64,000 bases of DNA. Origin: PALSA-1316 sp964499365 (GTDB lineage: Bacteria; Nitrospirota; Thermodesulfovibrionia; Thermodesulfovibrionales; UBA6898). The translations under genes were made by a program, and so were the position numbers. Position 1 is the first letter of the stretch; every line of letters starts with the position of its first letter. Under the pieces are notes generated by a model. The model was given only the letters and a program-made list of their open reading frames with translations, ran no database searches and was not told the DNA's origin. The stretch covers positions 1-64,000 of the forward strand of contig CAZCKU010000014.1 of assembly GCA_964499365.1 (NCBI GenBank). Reading direction: 5' to 3'. Shown in pieces: positions 7,200-17,566 of this stretch.

Positions 7200-8633
7200 A
7201 TGCCGAATATTCTTGTTATAGACGATGACGAGTCGGTCCGCGATGTCCTGTCGATGTATTTTTCTGACGAGGGGTTTTCTGTCACGCTGGCATCTGACGG
7301 TCAGCAGGGGCTCGATCTCCTGAAAAGTGACAAGTTTGATCTCATCTTTCTCGACCTCGTGATGCCGGTGAAGGGCGGGCTGGATGTTCTGAAGGAGCTT
7401 TCAGAGGGGCGCAATGAGACCCCTGCGATCGTGATGACCGCCTTTGCAACGGTAAAAACCGCGGTAGAGGCTATGCGGCTCGGGGCCTTTGACTATGTCA
7501 CCAAACCCTTTATTCTTGAAGAACTCATGATACTTGTTACGCGTGCACTGAGCATCTCGAAGCTCCAGAAGGAGAATGTAATGCTCAGGAAGCAGCTCCG
7601 CAGCAAATACGACTTCCATCGTCTTATCGGCAACTCGCCCCAGATGCAGAAGGTATATGATCTCATCGAAAAGATTGCGGACACGGAGAGCACGGTCCTG
7701 ATTTCCGGTGAGAGCGGGACCGGGAAGGAGGTGGTCGCCAAGACCATACACTTCAACAGTTCCCGCGCCCAGAACCCGTTTGTGCCGCTGAACTGCGGGG
7801 CGATTCCGAAGGACCTCCTCGAGTCCGAACTCTTCGGCCATGAAAAGGGGGCGTTTACCGGTGCGATCAACACCCGGGTCGGCAGGTTCGAAATGGCGGA
7901 CGGAGGCACAATATTCCTGGACGAGATCGGCGAACTGCACCCCTCACTCCAGGTGAAACTTCTCCGGGTCCTGCAGGAGCGCGAATTCGAGCGGGTGGGC
8001 GGCATGAAGACGGTGAAGGTGGACGTCCGCATCCTGGCGGCAACGAACCGGGATCTCGAGCAGGCGACGAAGGAAGGTACCTTCCGGGAGGATCTGTATT
8101 ATCGCCTGAGTGTCATTCCCCTGCATATTCCTCCTCTCCGGGAGCGAAAGGAAGACATCCCGCTCCTGATGGAACACTTCATGGGCAGCTTTGCGAAGAA
8201 GAAGAAGAAAGAAGCCCTGAAGATTGCCCCTGCAGCCATGGGGTGCCTCAAGCTCTATCCCTGGCCCGGCAATGTCCGTGAACTCGAGAATCTCGTCGAA
8301 AGGATGGTTATCCTCGACGAAGACGGTATCATCAATACCGACGATCTGCCCGAGCGCTTCAATTCCCTGTTTGGTCCGGGAGGGGACTGCGGAGAAAGAG
8401 GGGAGAAGAAGCCTGCCGGCAGCAGCGCAGGTATCAGCCTGTCTGACGCCGGGGTTGACCTCAATGAGATCGTGGATGACATTGAACGGAAACTTATCCT
8501 TCAGGCGCTCGAAAAGTCGCGCGGCGTCAAGAAGAAGGCTGCAGAACTCCTGGGACTCAACCGGACAACGCTCCTCGAAAAAATGAAGAAGAAGGGGATC
8601 GAGACGCAGGGCAGGGAAACGCCTCCGGCCTGA
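7200..8633 (+). CDS. sigma-54-dependent NtrC-family response regulator
   Basis: 477 residues in three modules. The receiver spans 1-120 with phospho-acceptor D52 (LDLVMPVKGG) and switch lysine in TKPF. The AAA+ sigma-54 activator has Walker A GESGTGKE (170-177), GAFTGA loop (217-222), Walker B TIFLDE (237-242) and R-finger region REDLYYRLSV. A Fis-type helix-turn-helix follows (about 430-470, KKAAELLGLNRTTLLEKMKKKG). It should activate sigma-54 promoters when phosphorylated. It lies at the head of the flagellar block but is followed by its own terminator, and the next gene starts from a sigma-54-like promoter. It may therefore be the FleQ/FlrA-like master activator or its partner. No dedicated kinase lies beside it. 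It is transcribed alone. Confidence 0.92.
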   Translation: MPNILVIDDDESVRDVLSMYFSDEGFSVTLASDGQQGLDLLKSDKFDLIFLDLVMPVKGGLDVLKELSEGRNETPAIVMTAFATVKTAVEAMRLGAFDYVTKPFILEELMILVTRALSISKLQKENVMLRKQLRSKYDFHRLIGNSPQMQKVYDLIEKIADTESTVLISGESGTGKEVVAKTIHFNSSRAQNPFVPLNCGAIPKDLLESELFGHEKGAFTGAINTRVGRFEMADGGTIFLDEIGELHPSLQVKLLRVLQEREFERVGGMKTVKVDVRILAATNRDLEQATKEGTFREDLYYRLSVIPLHIPPLRERKEDIPLLMEHFMGSFAKKKKKEALKIAPAAMGCLKLYPWPGNVRELENLVERMVILDEDGIINTDDLPERFNSLFGPGGDCGERGEKKPAGSSAGISLSDAGVDLNEIVDDIERKLILQALEKSRGVKKKAAELLGLNRTTLLEKMKKKGIETQGRETPPA

Positions 8634-8702
8634 TTGCTGTCGCCGCGTGCAACCGCCAGCGGGAGGGTTTCATGTACGGACGTCAATTAGTGCGGGAGCA
8701 TC

Positions 8703-8726
8703 CGACAGTGACACCTGTCGTTTTTT
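8703..8726 (+). terminator. rho-independent terminator after the NtrC-type gene
   Basis: CGACAG (8703-8708), a six-base loop, CTGTCG (8715-8720), then six Ts. It separates the regulator from the flagellar transcript. Confidence 0.85.
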
Positions 8727-8811
8727 GCCTCAAGAGATGCACCGGGCCGTGAAAGTGTCATATATTTGACGATGCCTCAATAAAAATTCCTTTTAAATCA
8801 ACTGGTTATTG

Positions 8812-8827
8812 TGGCATATTTGTTGCT
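8812..8827 (+). promoter_or_regulatory. sigma-54 promoter of the TPR/FleS/FleR-like operon
   Basis: TGGCATATTTGTTGCT has the invariant GG and GC spaced by ten bases. The predicted start falls near 8838, only a few bases before ATG 8842. This rules out the upstream in-frame TTG at 8809 as the start codon. Confidence 0.75.
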
Positions 8828-8841
8828 TTGTTTGTTCTGTC

Positions 8842-10719
8842 ATGAATAAGCTCTGTCTTTATGCCGTTATGCTTCTGCTTACCGTCTCCGTCCGCTTCTC
8901 CGGAGCCGGCGAGTTTGATGAACAGCTGCAGCATCCGCTCCTGAAGCAGGCCTGGGAAGAACTCAAGATCCAGAAGCCTGATGCTGCAATCAGACTCCTG
9001 ACCGGACATACCGCTGACCTGCAGTCAGCCGCCCAGTACCACTTTATCTTCGGCAAGGCCTTGAGCGCCGTAGAAAAGCCGCTTGAGGCTCTGCAGCACT
9101 ACCGGCTTGCGTATCTCTATTTTCCCAAGGGCGAGCTGAAGGAGATATCCCTTATCAATAAAGGGGAAGCATATCTGAAGCTCAGGAACTTCTATGAGGC
9201 GGGCAATGATTTTTCCCTGTTCATTTCAGTGTTTCCCGAGTCAACACATCTGGTCAGGGCCCAGGCAGGGCTCGCGGCCGGGTATATCGGGTCCGGACGG
9301 CTGAAGGAGGCTCTTCAGCTTCTGAACAGGCTCGATGACAACGCCGATGTACTCTACGCACGGGCAGGCGTCATGCAGCGGCTCGGTATGGTCCGGGAGG
9401 CGCACGACGCCTATGCCGTAGCCCTGGCAAAGGACCCGTCCTATGTCAGCAAGCAGGACAGGCAGACGCATTTCGTGTCAGCAGAGTCGGCCAGTCCCTA
9501 CACATCGCTTTCCCCTGTCTTTGACGAGACGCTCTACTATCTCGGAGAAAATTACCGGCGCATGGGCAAGCCGGAAGAGGCCGGGAAATACCTTGAGCAG
9601 ATTTCGGAACCTCACTTCAGGGAAAAGGCCGCTATAAGCCTGGGTCTTCTTGCTCTGGCGGACTCCAAAATCGACAAGGCGGTGACCCTTCTCACCACGG
9701 TACTTGCATCGTCAGACCGGGTGGTCAGGAGACAGGCGCTGCTCTATCTCGCCGAGGCAGAGGGCAGACTTGGCAAGAGCGCGGAGGCCAGGACAAGGCT
9801 TCAGGAGCTGATCAGGAATTACCCCTATACTCCCGAGTGCGACCAGGCAATCCTGAAGCTGTCGGAGATGTATGCCACTGACGGAAATCACGATGAGGCG
9901 ATGAAGATCCTGAAGGAATTGATCTTCAGGCGCTACCCGGTCAGGGAGGCGATCGATCAGGTGGCCTCGATTCTCCGCCAGGTACATGAAAAGAAAGAGA
10001 CTGAAAAGCTGGCTGCGATCTGGAAGTCCGCCGGACCCTGGCTTCTCGACAACAGCAGGGAGAAGTTCCTGGTCGAGATGGCAGAGGCGCTGAAAGGGAC
10101 CGGCAAGCCTCATCTCGATATCCTCCGCTGGCTGTCGAAGAACGGCTCTGAAGACTCCAGGGGCCGCGCCCTCGTCGCCCTTGCACTTTTTTATGCAGAG
10201 TTTGGCGATGCGGTCCGTGCCGCCGAGTACCTTGGAAAGATCCGCAGCAGAAAAGGGCTGGAAGACGAAATCCTGAGGCTTGAGGCAACCATGCTGGCAG
10301 CCGGGAGGAATTACGCAGCAGCAGCCGTGAAGTTTGGCATGATCCGCAAATACCGCCTGTCCGACCTGCGGCCGTTCGGCGTTGCCGTCGGCTCAGCCCC
10401 TGATTCAGCACGGGTCTTTGCCCGTTTCGAGAAGGCGGTCGCGGAGGTGGGCGGTGATGCAGCGGCGCTGGCAACGCTTGCCGATATTGCTTTCGGCCTC
10501 GGGAAGATGAAGGAAGCGAATAAATATTACCGTGCCGCATTGGTCAAGGAGCCTTCGAATGCCTGGTGCCTCTACCGGCTGGCCTCGATGACGTCCGGGG
10601 CAGAGGCGGAGGAGCTGTTCAAGAAAGCAGCGTCAGGGACCTCGGCAGTTGGCAGCCTCTCCGGAGCGCTCCAGCGCGAGATGGCGCTGTCGAAAAAATA
10701 CCTGGAGGACGGCAACTGA
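8842..10719 (+). CDS. exported TPR-repeat protein
   Basis: 625 residues. A Sec signal peptide (MNKLCLYAVMLLLTVSVRFSGAG) is followed by a long array of helical tetratricopeptide-type repeats, for example KPLEALQHYRLAYLYFPKGE, GKPEEAGKYLEQISEPHFRE and KSAEARTRLQELIRNYPYTPE. Such proteins act as assembly or scaffolding factors in the periplasm. Being the first gene of a sigma-54-driven unit with a FleS/FleR-like pair and flagellar basal-body genes points to a role in flagellar assembly or placement. I find no specific named family. The start at 8842 is chosen because the sigma-54 promoter overlaps any earlier start and the signal peptide then begins cleanly. Confidence 0.85.
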   Translation: MNKLCLYAVMLLLTVSVRFSGAGEFDEQLQHPLLKQAWEELKIQKPDAAIRLLTGHTADLQSAAQYHFIFGKALSAVEKPLEALQHYRLAYLYFPKGELKEISLINKGEAYLKLRNFYEAGNDFSLFISVFPESTHLVRAQAGLAAGYIGSGRLKEALQLLNRLDDNADVLYARAGVMQRLGMVREAHDAYAVALAKDPSYVSKQDRQTHFVSAESASPYTSLSPVFDETLYYLGENYRRMGKPEEAGKYLEQISEPHFREKAAISLGLLALADSKIDKAVTLLTTVLASSDRVVRRQALLYLAEAEGRLGKSAEARTRLQELIRNYPYTPECDQAILKLSEMYATDGNHDEAMKILKELIFRRYPVREAIDQVASILRQVHEKKETEKLAAIWKSAGPWLLDNSREKFLVEMAEALKGTGKPHLDILRWLSKNGSEDSRGRALVALALFYAEFGDAVRAAEYLGKIRSRKGLEDEILRLEATMLAAGRNYAAAAVKFGMIRKYRLSDLRPFGVAVGSAPDSARVFARFEKAVAEVGGDAAALATLADIAFGLGKMKEANKYYRAALVKEPSNAWCLYRLASMTSGAEAEELFKKAASGTSAVGSLSGALQREMALSKKYLEDGN

Positions 10720-10720
10720 C

Positions 10721-11910
10721 ATGAAAGATATCAGCCAGCTGAACGAGGCGTTTCAGAATTTTACCCTTGCCTCGAAGAGCCTTGAGTCCTCGTACGCAAG
10801 ACTCCAGGAGAAGGTGCAGTATCTCACCGGCGAGATTGCTCAGAAGAACGTCCAGCTCGGGGACGCCCTGAGCAAGACCGAGGAGGCAAAGGACTTCCTC
10901 AGGGGAATTCTCGAAAGTCTTCACGAGGCGATCATCGTCCTTGATCCGGAGAAAAAGGTGACGATGGTGAACCGGGCGGCAGAGGAGTTCCTGGGTTTCA
11001 GCGCCGAAGAGGTGACCGGAATCCCGTTTGATCAGCTGAGCTTCACCATCGAAAAGGACGGGGCCGAGACCGTGCTCGTCATCAACGGCAGACGCCATAG
11101 CGTCATCATATCCTGCTCGGATGTCAGGGATATCGACGGTGGCATCAGGGGGCAGGTGATCCTGTTTCAGGACATCACCCGGATCAGGGAACTGGAGACC
11201 CTGCAGGAGCGGAACCACCGGCTCATCGCCATGGGCGAAATGGCCGCCAAGATCGTCCACGAGATCCGGAGTCCTCTCTGCAGCATCGAGCTGTATGCCA
11301 GCATGCTCGCCCGGGAACTTGAAGGCACCGGCCAGATGGAACTTGCCAAGGGGATATCGACCGGCATCAGGAGTCTCAACAACATACTCACGAACATGCT
11401 GCTGTTTGCGCGGCCTCAAAAGCCGCTGCTCGGCGAGGTGGCGCTGAACAGGGTGATCGATGAATCGATCTTCATGCTGCGGCCGATGATGGACACCCGG
11501 GGACTGAAACTCCTCCGGCAGGGTGAAGCCGATGCGGTGGTCAACGGCGATGCCGAACTCCTGAAACAGGTCTTCCTGAATATCCTGATCAATGCCATCC
11601 ATGCGTCGCCCGAAGGCCGTACGATCAGTGTGTCTGTCGCGCCCGAGGACGGGTTTGTTGTCGTGTCGGTCAGGGACGAGGGCGAGGGTATCGAGGAGCA
11701 GAGGCTTGAGAGCATCTTCAACCCCTTCTTCAGCACCAAGGAAAAAGGCACCGGGCTCGGCCTGACGATTGCGTCGAAGATCATGCAGGCGCACGGCGGC
11801 ATCATCAGGGTCAAGAGCAGGGTCGGGGAGGGCGCGACATTCCAGCTCTGCTTCCCGTGTTTGCAGGCGGAGGCGAAAAGAGATACCATGATAAAAGAGG
11901 GCCTGTTCCC

Positions 11911-11914
<4 letters not shown>
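10721..11914 (+). CDS. FleS/FlrB-like PAS sensor histidine kinase
   Basis: A 397-residue soluble kinase. An N-terminal coiled coil (1-55) is followed by a PAS domain (about 58-160), HisKA with phospho-acceptor H180 in KIVHEIRSPLCSIELYAS, and HATPase_c with NILINAIHASPEG (N box), VRDEGEGIEEQ (G1) and GTGLGLTIASKI (G2). It has no membrane segment, like the cytoplasmic flagellar kinases FleS and FlrB that sense basal-body assembly. It starts one base after the TPR gene and its stop overlaps the ATG of the regulator (ATGA), so the two-component pair is translationally coupled. Confidence 0.9.
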
Positions 11915-13212
<1,298 letters not shown>

Positions 13213-13285
13213 CGCCAATGTCTCTCAATCGCCCGATTAATGGCCGAAAAACAGGCCCTGCAGGCATGGTGTTTCTCAACATGAA

Positions 13286-13300
13286 TGGCATGATTATTGT
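13286..13300 (+). promoter_or_regulatory. candidate sigma-54 promoter for flgB
   Basis: TGGCATGATTATTGT has the GG element and correct spacing, but the -12 element reads TTGT rather than TTGC. The predicted start at about 13312 would sit just before the AAGGAGA ribosome site at 13314-13320. The same TGGCAT -24 box occurs at 8812. Confidence 0.45.
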
Positions 13301-13326
13301 ATATATACAGGCAAAGGAGATATGCC

Positions 13327-13701
13327 ATGGATAGCGGTTTTAACTTGCTGGAGAGAATTATCAACGGAACGAATATGCGTCATCGGGTCATCACCTCGAA
13401 CATCGCAAACACTGATACGCCGAACTATAAGACAAAAGATATTAATTTCAAGGAGTTTGTAGCGGGTGCAGAGCTTGAGCTGAGGACGACGGCCCCGCAG
13501 CATGTCAGGACATCCCCGGGAGCGGCCGGTGCGTCAGGGACCGTAAGCACCGAAGAATCGGATGCCTGGGGAGACAGCAATAACGTTAAACTCGATATGG
13601 AGATAGCCAAGATGACGGAAAACGGACTCTTGCATGATGCAGGTGTCAAGCTCCTGTCAACCAAGATGCGCATGTACCGCAACGCGCTGAGGAGGTCGTA
13701 A
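13327..13701 (+). CDS. flgB: flagellar basal-body rod protein FlgB
   Basis: 124 residues, a proximal rod subunit. The conserved N-terminal segment HRVITSNIANTDTPNYKTKD and the C-terminal helix DAGVKLLSTKMRMYRNAL are the pair of terminal helices that coil in axial proteins. There is no signal peptide; it is exported by the flagellar type III apparatus. ATG 13327 follows AAGGAGA. The stop TAA overlaps the flgC start (TAATG). Confidence 0.95.
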   Translation: MDSGFNLLERIINGTNMRHRVITSNIANTDTPNYKTKDINFKEFVAGAELELRTTAPQHVRTSPGAAGASGTVSTEESDAWGDSNNVKLDMEIAKMTENGLLHDAGVKLLSTKMRMYRNALRRS

Positions 13702-14111
13702 TGGATTGGTTCGGTGTATTCAGGGTAAGTTCCTCGGCCCTCGAGGCGCAGAGGACCCGGATGAACTCGATCGCCTCAAACATGGCGAATGCCCACTCGA
13801 CCAGGACTCCCGAGGGGGGGCCGTACCGGAGAAAGGATGTCGTTTTTTCGACAAAGGAGATAGAAACCGGGGAGAAGGGGCTTGAAGGCGTTCAGGTATC
13901 CCAGATCGTCGAGGACACGACACCTCCCACGATGGTCTATGACCCGGGACACCCTGATGCAGACAAAAACGGTTATGTGGCGATGCCGAACGTGAATGTG
14001 ATCGAAGAGATGACGAACATGATGATGGCAACGCGGGCCTATGAGGCAAGTGTCGCCGCCTTCAACATGTCGAAGGGCATGGTCATCAAATCATTCGAGA
14101 TAGGGAGGTAG
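13701..14111 (+). CDS. flgC: flagellar basal-body rod protein FlgC
   Basis: 136 residues. N-terminal axial motif RMNSIASNMANAHSTRTPEGGPYRRK and the C-terminal signature PNVNVIEEMTNMMMATRAYEA are diagnostic. It forms the rod with FlgB, FlgF and FlgG. It is coupled to flgB by a one-base overlap and followed closely by fliE. Confidence 0.96.
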   Translation: MDWFGVFRVSSSALEAQRTRMNSIASNMANAHSTRTPEGGPYRRKDVVFSTKEIETGEKGLEGVQVSQIVEDTTPPTMVYDPGHPDADKNGYVAMPNVNVIEEMTNMMMATRAYEASVAAFNMSKGMVIKSFEIGR

Positions 14112-14113
14112 AC

Positions 14114-14404
14114 ATGTCAGATATGAAGATTACCGGGGCCGGTATTAACCAGAATGCCCTTCAGTCAAAGGCGGTAAAGAGTGAGGCGGGCGCCGGGTTC
14201 GACGCGGTGCTGAAGGATGCTGTCGGAAAAGTGACAGAGGTCCAGAACGAGGCTGAAAAGGCGATCAGCGAGCTGGCCTCGGGCGGCGATGTCACCCAGG
14301 CGATTATCGCGATGGAAAAGGCGGATATGTCCTTCCAGACCATGATCGAGGTCAGAAACAGGCTCCTCACTGCGTATGAAGAAGTCATGAGGATGCAGAT
14401 CTAG
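14114..14404 (+). CDS. fliE: flagellar hook-basal body protein FliE
   Basis: 96 residues, the adaptor between the MS ring and rod. The hallmark is the C-terminal MEKADMSFQTMIEVRNRLLTAYEEVMRMQI, with the normal length of the family. Two bases separate it from flgC and it precedes fliF, the usual gene order. Confidence 0.95.
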   Translation: MSDMKITGAGINQNALQSKAVKSEAGAGFDAVLKDAVGKVTEVQNEAEKAISELASGGDVTQAIIAMEKADMSFQTMIEVRNRLLTAYEEVMRMQI

Positions 14405-14412
14405 AGGGCCCT

Positions 14413-15951
14413 ATGGCGAATATGATCGAATCCATCGGCGCGATGTCTCTGAAGAACAAGGCGATACTCCTTGGGGTTATCGTCATCGCTGTTGCCAGTA
14501 TCGTCCTGCTCTTCTCGTGGTCGCAGCAGGCCGACTATCACCTGCTGTATGCAAACCTCTCCGAAGGGGATTCGGGTCCCATTGCCCAGAAACTGAAGGA
14601 GCTGAAGATTCCCTATCGGGTAGAGGCCGGGGGCATCCTCGTGCCTTCCGACAAGGTCTACGAGGTACGGCTTCAGCTGGCTGCGCAGGGCCTGCCCCAG
14701 GGAGGCGGCGTCGGATTTGAACTGTTTGACAAGACTGATTTCGGCACGACCGATTTTGTCCAGAAGCTGAATTACCGCCGGGCCATGCAGGGGGAACTCT
14801 CGCGCACGATCATGTCGCTCTCCGAGGTGGAGCAGTGCCGTGTGCACCTGGCGATTCCCGAAAAGACGCTCTTTAACCAGAACGATAACCGGCCGAGCGC
14901 CTCTGTCCTCGTAAAACTCAGGACCGGCAGGACCCTTGCCCAGAACCAGGTTCAGGGTATAGTGCATATGGTCTCAAGCAGCGTCGAGGGACTGAATCCC
15001 AAGGATGTGACGGTCGTTGATGCGCGAGGCGATATGCTGACAAGACCTTCAGATGACAGTGCCTCGGGTCTGAGCAGCAGCCAGCTTGAGTACCAGCGGA
15101 ACGTCGAGAAGGAGATCGAATCCCGGATCATCGGCATCCTGGAGCCGGTCGTCGGCAAGAGCAAGATCCGCGCACGCGTAACCGCCAACCTCGATTTTAC
15201 CCGGAGCGAGAAGACCGAGGAGAAGTATGATCCCGACGGCCAGGTCGTCAGGAGCGAGCAGAAGCAGCTCGAAAAGACGGTCGCTGCCGGCTCGGGCGGC
15301 GTCCCGGGTGTGTCGTCGAATATACCGGGGAAGGCCCCTGCGCCGCAGGTCGCCGGAAGCCAGAACCAGTCGCAGAAGCAGCACGATACGACCAATTACG
15401 AGATAAGCAAGGTGACGAGCCATGTTGTAAATCCCTCCGGGATGCTGAAGCGGCTCTCTGTTGCGGTGCTCGTCGACGGGGTCGAGGCTGCTCAGAAGGA
15501 CTCGAAAGAGGTGAAATATACGCCGCGGTCTGAAGAGGACCTGAAGCGCTATGAGGAACTTGTCAGGAACGCGGTCGGTTTTACCGCCGACCGGGGCGAC
15601 GAGGTAAAGGTGATCAACATGCAGTTTGAAGGCATCCCGAAGGAAGAGATAGCCCCGGTGCCGGTGAACTACCTGTCGTACGTTACCACGGCGGCCAAGT
15701 TTCTGGTGCCGCTTATCGGTGTGCTCCTTCTGTATATGCTTATCCTGAAGCCCCTGGTGCGGACACTGGCGTCGGCCCCCGGGACACGGGCGCAGGCAGG
15801 AGGGGAGCTTCCTCTGCCCCAGACCGTGGCACAGCTCGAACAGGCGATGAAGGCCAAGGGGATGCCGCTTGAGCAGGACGTCATCGAATGGGCCAAGAAG
15901 AACCCGCAGCAGGCGGCCAGTCTGATCAAAGGGTGGCTGGAGGTCCGATAG
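14413..15951 (+). CDS. fliF: flagellar MS-ring protein FliF
   Basis: 512 residues, slightly short of the 550-570 common in enterics. TM1 covers about 20-37 (AILLGVIVIAVASIVLLF). Ring-building motifs follow (YANLSEGDSGPIAQKLKE, LSRTIMSLSEVEQCRVHLAI, SSSVEGLNPKDVTVVDARG). TM2 lies at about 424-445 (FLVPLIGVLLLYMLILKPL). The C-terminal cytoplasmic tail, which binds FliG, is PQQAASLIKGWL. Both membrane helices place the ring in the inner membrane. The downstream fliG ATG abuts the stop. Confidence 0.97.
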   Translation: MANMIESIGAMSLKNKAILLGVIVIAVASIVLLFSWSQQADYHLLYANLSEGDSGPIAQKLKELKIPYRVEAGGILVPSDKVYEVRLQLAAQGLPQGGGVGFELFDKTDFGTTDFVQKLNYRRAMQGELSRTIMSLSEVEQCRVHLAIPEKTLFNQNDNRPSASVLVKLRTGRTLAQNQVQGIVHMVSSSVEGLNPKDVTVVDARGDMLTRPSDDSASGLSSSQLEYQRNVEKEIESRIIGILEPVVGKSKIRARVTANLDFTRSEKTEEKYDPDGQVVRSEQKQLEKTVAAGSGGVPGVSSNIPGKAPAPQVAGSQNQSQKQHDTTNYEISKVTSHVVNPSGMLKRLSVAVLVDGVEAAQKDSKEVKYTPRSEEDLKRYEELVRNAVGFTADRGDEVKVINMQFEGIPKEEIAPVPVNYLSYVTTAAKFLVPLIGVLLLYMLILKPLVRTLASAPGTRAQAGGELPLPQTVAQLEQAMKAKGMPLEQDVIEWAKKNPQQAASLIKGWLEVR

Positions 15952-16932
15952 ATGGCAATAAGCGGCTACGAAAAGGCGGCAGTTTTTCTGAGCGTGGTCG
16001 GCGAAGAGGTCGCCGCGGAGATCATGAAAAGCCTTGACGTGAAAGAGGTCGGCAAGATCAGCACCCATATCAGCAGGCTCCAGGCCATGAAGAAGGCCGA
16101 GATCGATGATGTCTTCAAGGAGATCGAGTCGGAGATCGCAAAAGGGGCGGTCCATCTTGGCGGCGAAGAATATGTCAAGAAGGTCCTTTCAAAGGGACTC
16201 GGCGACGAGAGCGCCGACAAGATCCTCGAACTGGCATCGAAAGAGGATACAATCGACGCGCTGCGATGGGTCGATTCGAAGACGCTCTCGAATTTTCTGG
16301 TGACTGAGCACCCGCAGACGATCGCCCTGGTCCTCTGCCTGCTTGAGCCGGCGCAGGCCTCGGATGTCCTGGCGACGTTCCCTGACAAGCTGAAGGCGGA
16401 CATTGCGATGCGCGTTGCGCAGACCGAGCGGCTGCCGAAGAGTGCGATCGAGGAGCTGAATGATGTCCTGAAGGGCCAGATTGACGTGGGCAAGGGAAAG
16501 GGTACAAAATTCGTCGGGACCAAGGCGATCGCCGAGATCCTGAACCGGACCGACCGGTCGACCGAGCAGATGATACTCGAGAATATCGAGACCCAGAACA
16601 ATGTGCTTGCCGATTCGATACGGCAGCTGATGTTTGTCTTCGACGATCTGATCAAGCTCGACGACCGCGGTATCCAGATGATCCTGAAGGAGATCAGCAC
16701 CGAGGATCTGTCGCTGGCGCTGAAGACGGCATCGGACGGGCTGAAGGAGAAGATCTTCAGGAATATGTCGTCGCGCGCTGCCGAGATCCTGAAGGAGGAT
16801 ATGGAAGTGAAGGGACCGGTGAAGGTATCCGATGTCAGCAAGGCCCAGCAGAATATCGTCCGGGTGACGCGGAAGCTTGAGGAAGAGGGCAAGATATCCA
16901 TTGGCGGCAAGGGAGGTGAGGAGCTTGTATAG
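15952..16932 (+). CDS. fliG: flagellar motor switch protein FliG
   Basis: 326 residues, the C-ring rotor protein. N domain binds FliF, the middle domain has the EHPQTIALVL (EHPQ) motif at about 121-130, and the C domain has the charged torque helix LIKLDDRGIQMILKEISTEDLSLALK. Full length for the family. The end overlaps the proposed fliH start. Confidence 0.97.
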   Translation: MAISGYEKAAVFLSVVGEEVAAEIMKSLDVKEVGKISTHISRLQAMKKAEIDDVFKEIESEIAKGAVHLGGEEYVKKVLSKGLGDESADKILELASKEDTIDALRWVDSKTLSNFLVTEHPQTIALVLCLLEPAQASDVLATFPDKLKADIAMRVAQTERLPKSAIEELNDVLKGQIDVGKGKGTKFVGTKAIAEILNRTDRSTEQMILENIETQNNVLADSIRQLMFVFDDLIKLDDRGIQMILKEISTEDLSLALKTASDGLKEKIFRNMSSRAAEILKEDMEVKGPVKVSDVSKAQQNIVRVTRKLEEEGKISIGGKGGEELV

Positions 16933-17566
16933 TAAAGGCAGGGTGGTGAAACTCCACAGCGGAAAGGCTTTTGACATGCCGGCCCTCAAGAAGATGGAGA
17001 CGTTCCGGTCGGGGCCGGGAAATGCCGAGCAGTCTCTGGCATCCTACTCCGCAGGCCGGCGGACTGAAGAGATTGAACGTGATGCCTACGAAAAGGGGTT
17101 TGCTGCAGGCGAGAGTGCTGGCCTTGAGATGGGAAAACAGAAGGCCGCGGTCCTGCTTGAGAGGCTTGAGAAGATCATCGAAGATCTGCAGGAGGTGAGG
17201 AAACAGGTGGTGGCCGAGGTCGAGCCGCAGATCATGGACCTTGCGCAGACGATAGCCGGGAAGATCCTGATGGAAGAGCTGTCGGTGAGGCCCGAACTGA
17301 TCGTCCAGATCGCGAAGGAGGCCCTGCGCAGGATCGAAAAGACAGGGACAATTACCATCCGGATCAATCCGAGGCTCCAGGAGCTGTTTATGACGATGAA
17401 GCCCCAGCTACTTGAACTCCATCCCGACATTGTCTTTGATCTCGACCCGTCTGCCCCGCTGACCGGGGCGGTGGTGATCGGCGCAAAGGAGGAGGTTGTC
17501 ACCGACATCGATCTGCAGCTCAAAAACATGCGGGACAATATCGAAGGGAACCTTGGCGCTCATTGA
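16925..17566 (+). CDS. fliH: flagellar export stator FliH
   Basis: 213 residues. A coiled coil with the typical helix-packing repeat (AYEKGFAAGESAGLEMGKQ) is followed by the FliH/HrpE C-terminal domain (VVAEVEPQIMDLAQTIAGKI through PLTGAVVIGAKEEVVTDIDL). FliH dimers bind and regulate the FliI ATPase. I chose TTG 16925, preceded by GGAGGTGAGGAG, because an upstream ATG in frame would place 48 bases inside fliG. GTG codons at 16942-16947 are alternatives. Confidence 0.9.
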   Translation: MYSKGRVVKLHSGKAFDMPALKKMETFRSGPGNAEQSLASYSAGRRTEEIERDAYEKGFAAGESAGLEMGKQKAAVLLERLEKIIEDLQEVRKQVVAEVEPQIMDLAQTIAGKILMEELSVRPELIVQIAKEALRRIEKTGTITIRINPRLQELFMTMKPQLLELHPDIVFDLDPSAPLTGAVVIGAKEEVVTDIDLQLKNMRDNIEGNLGAH

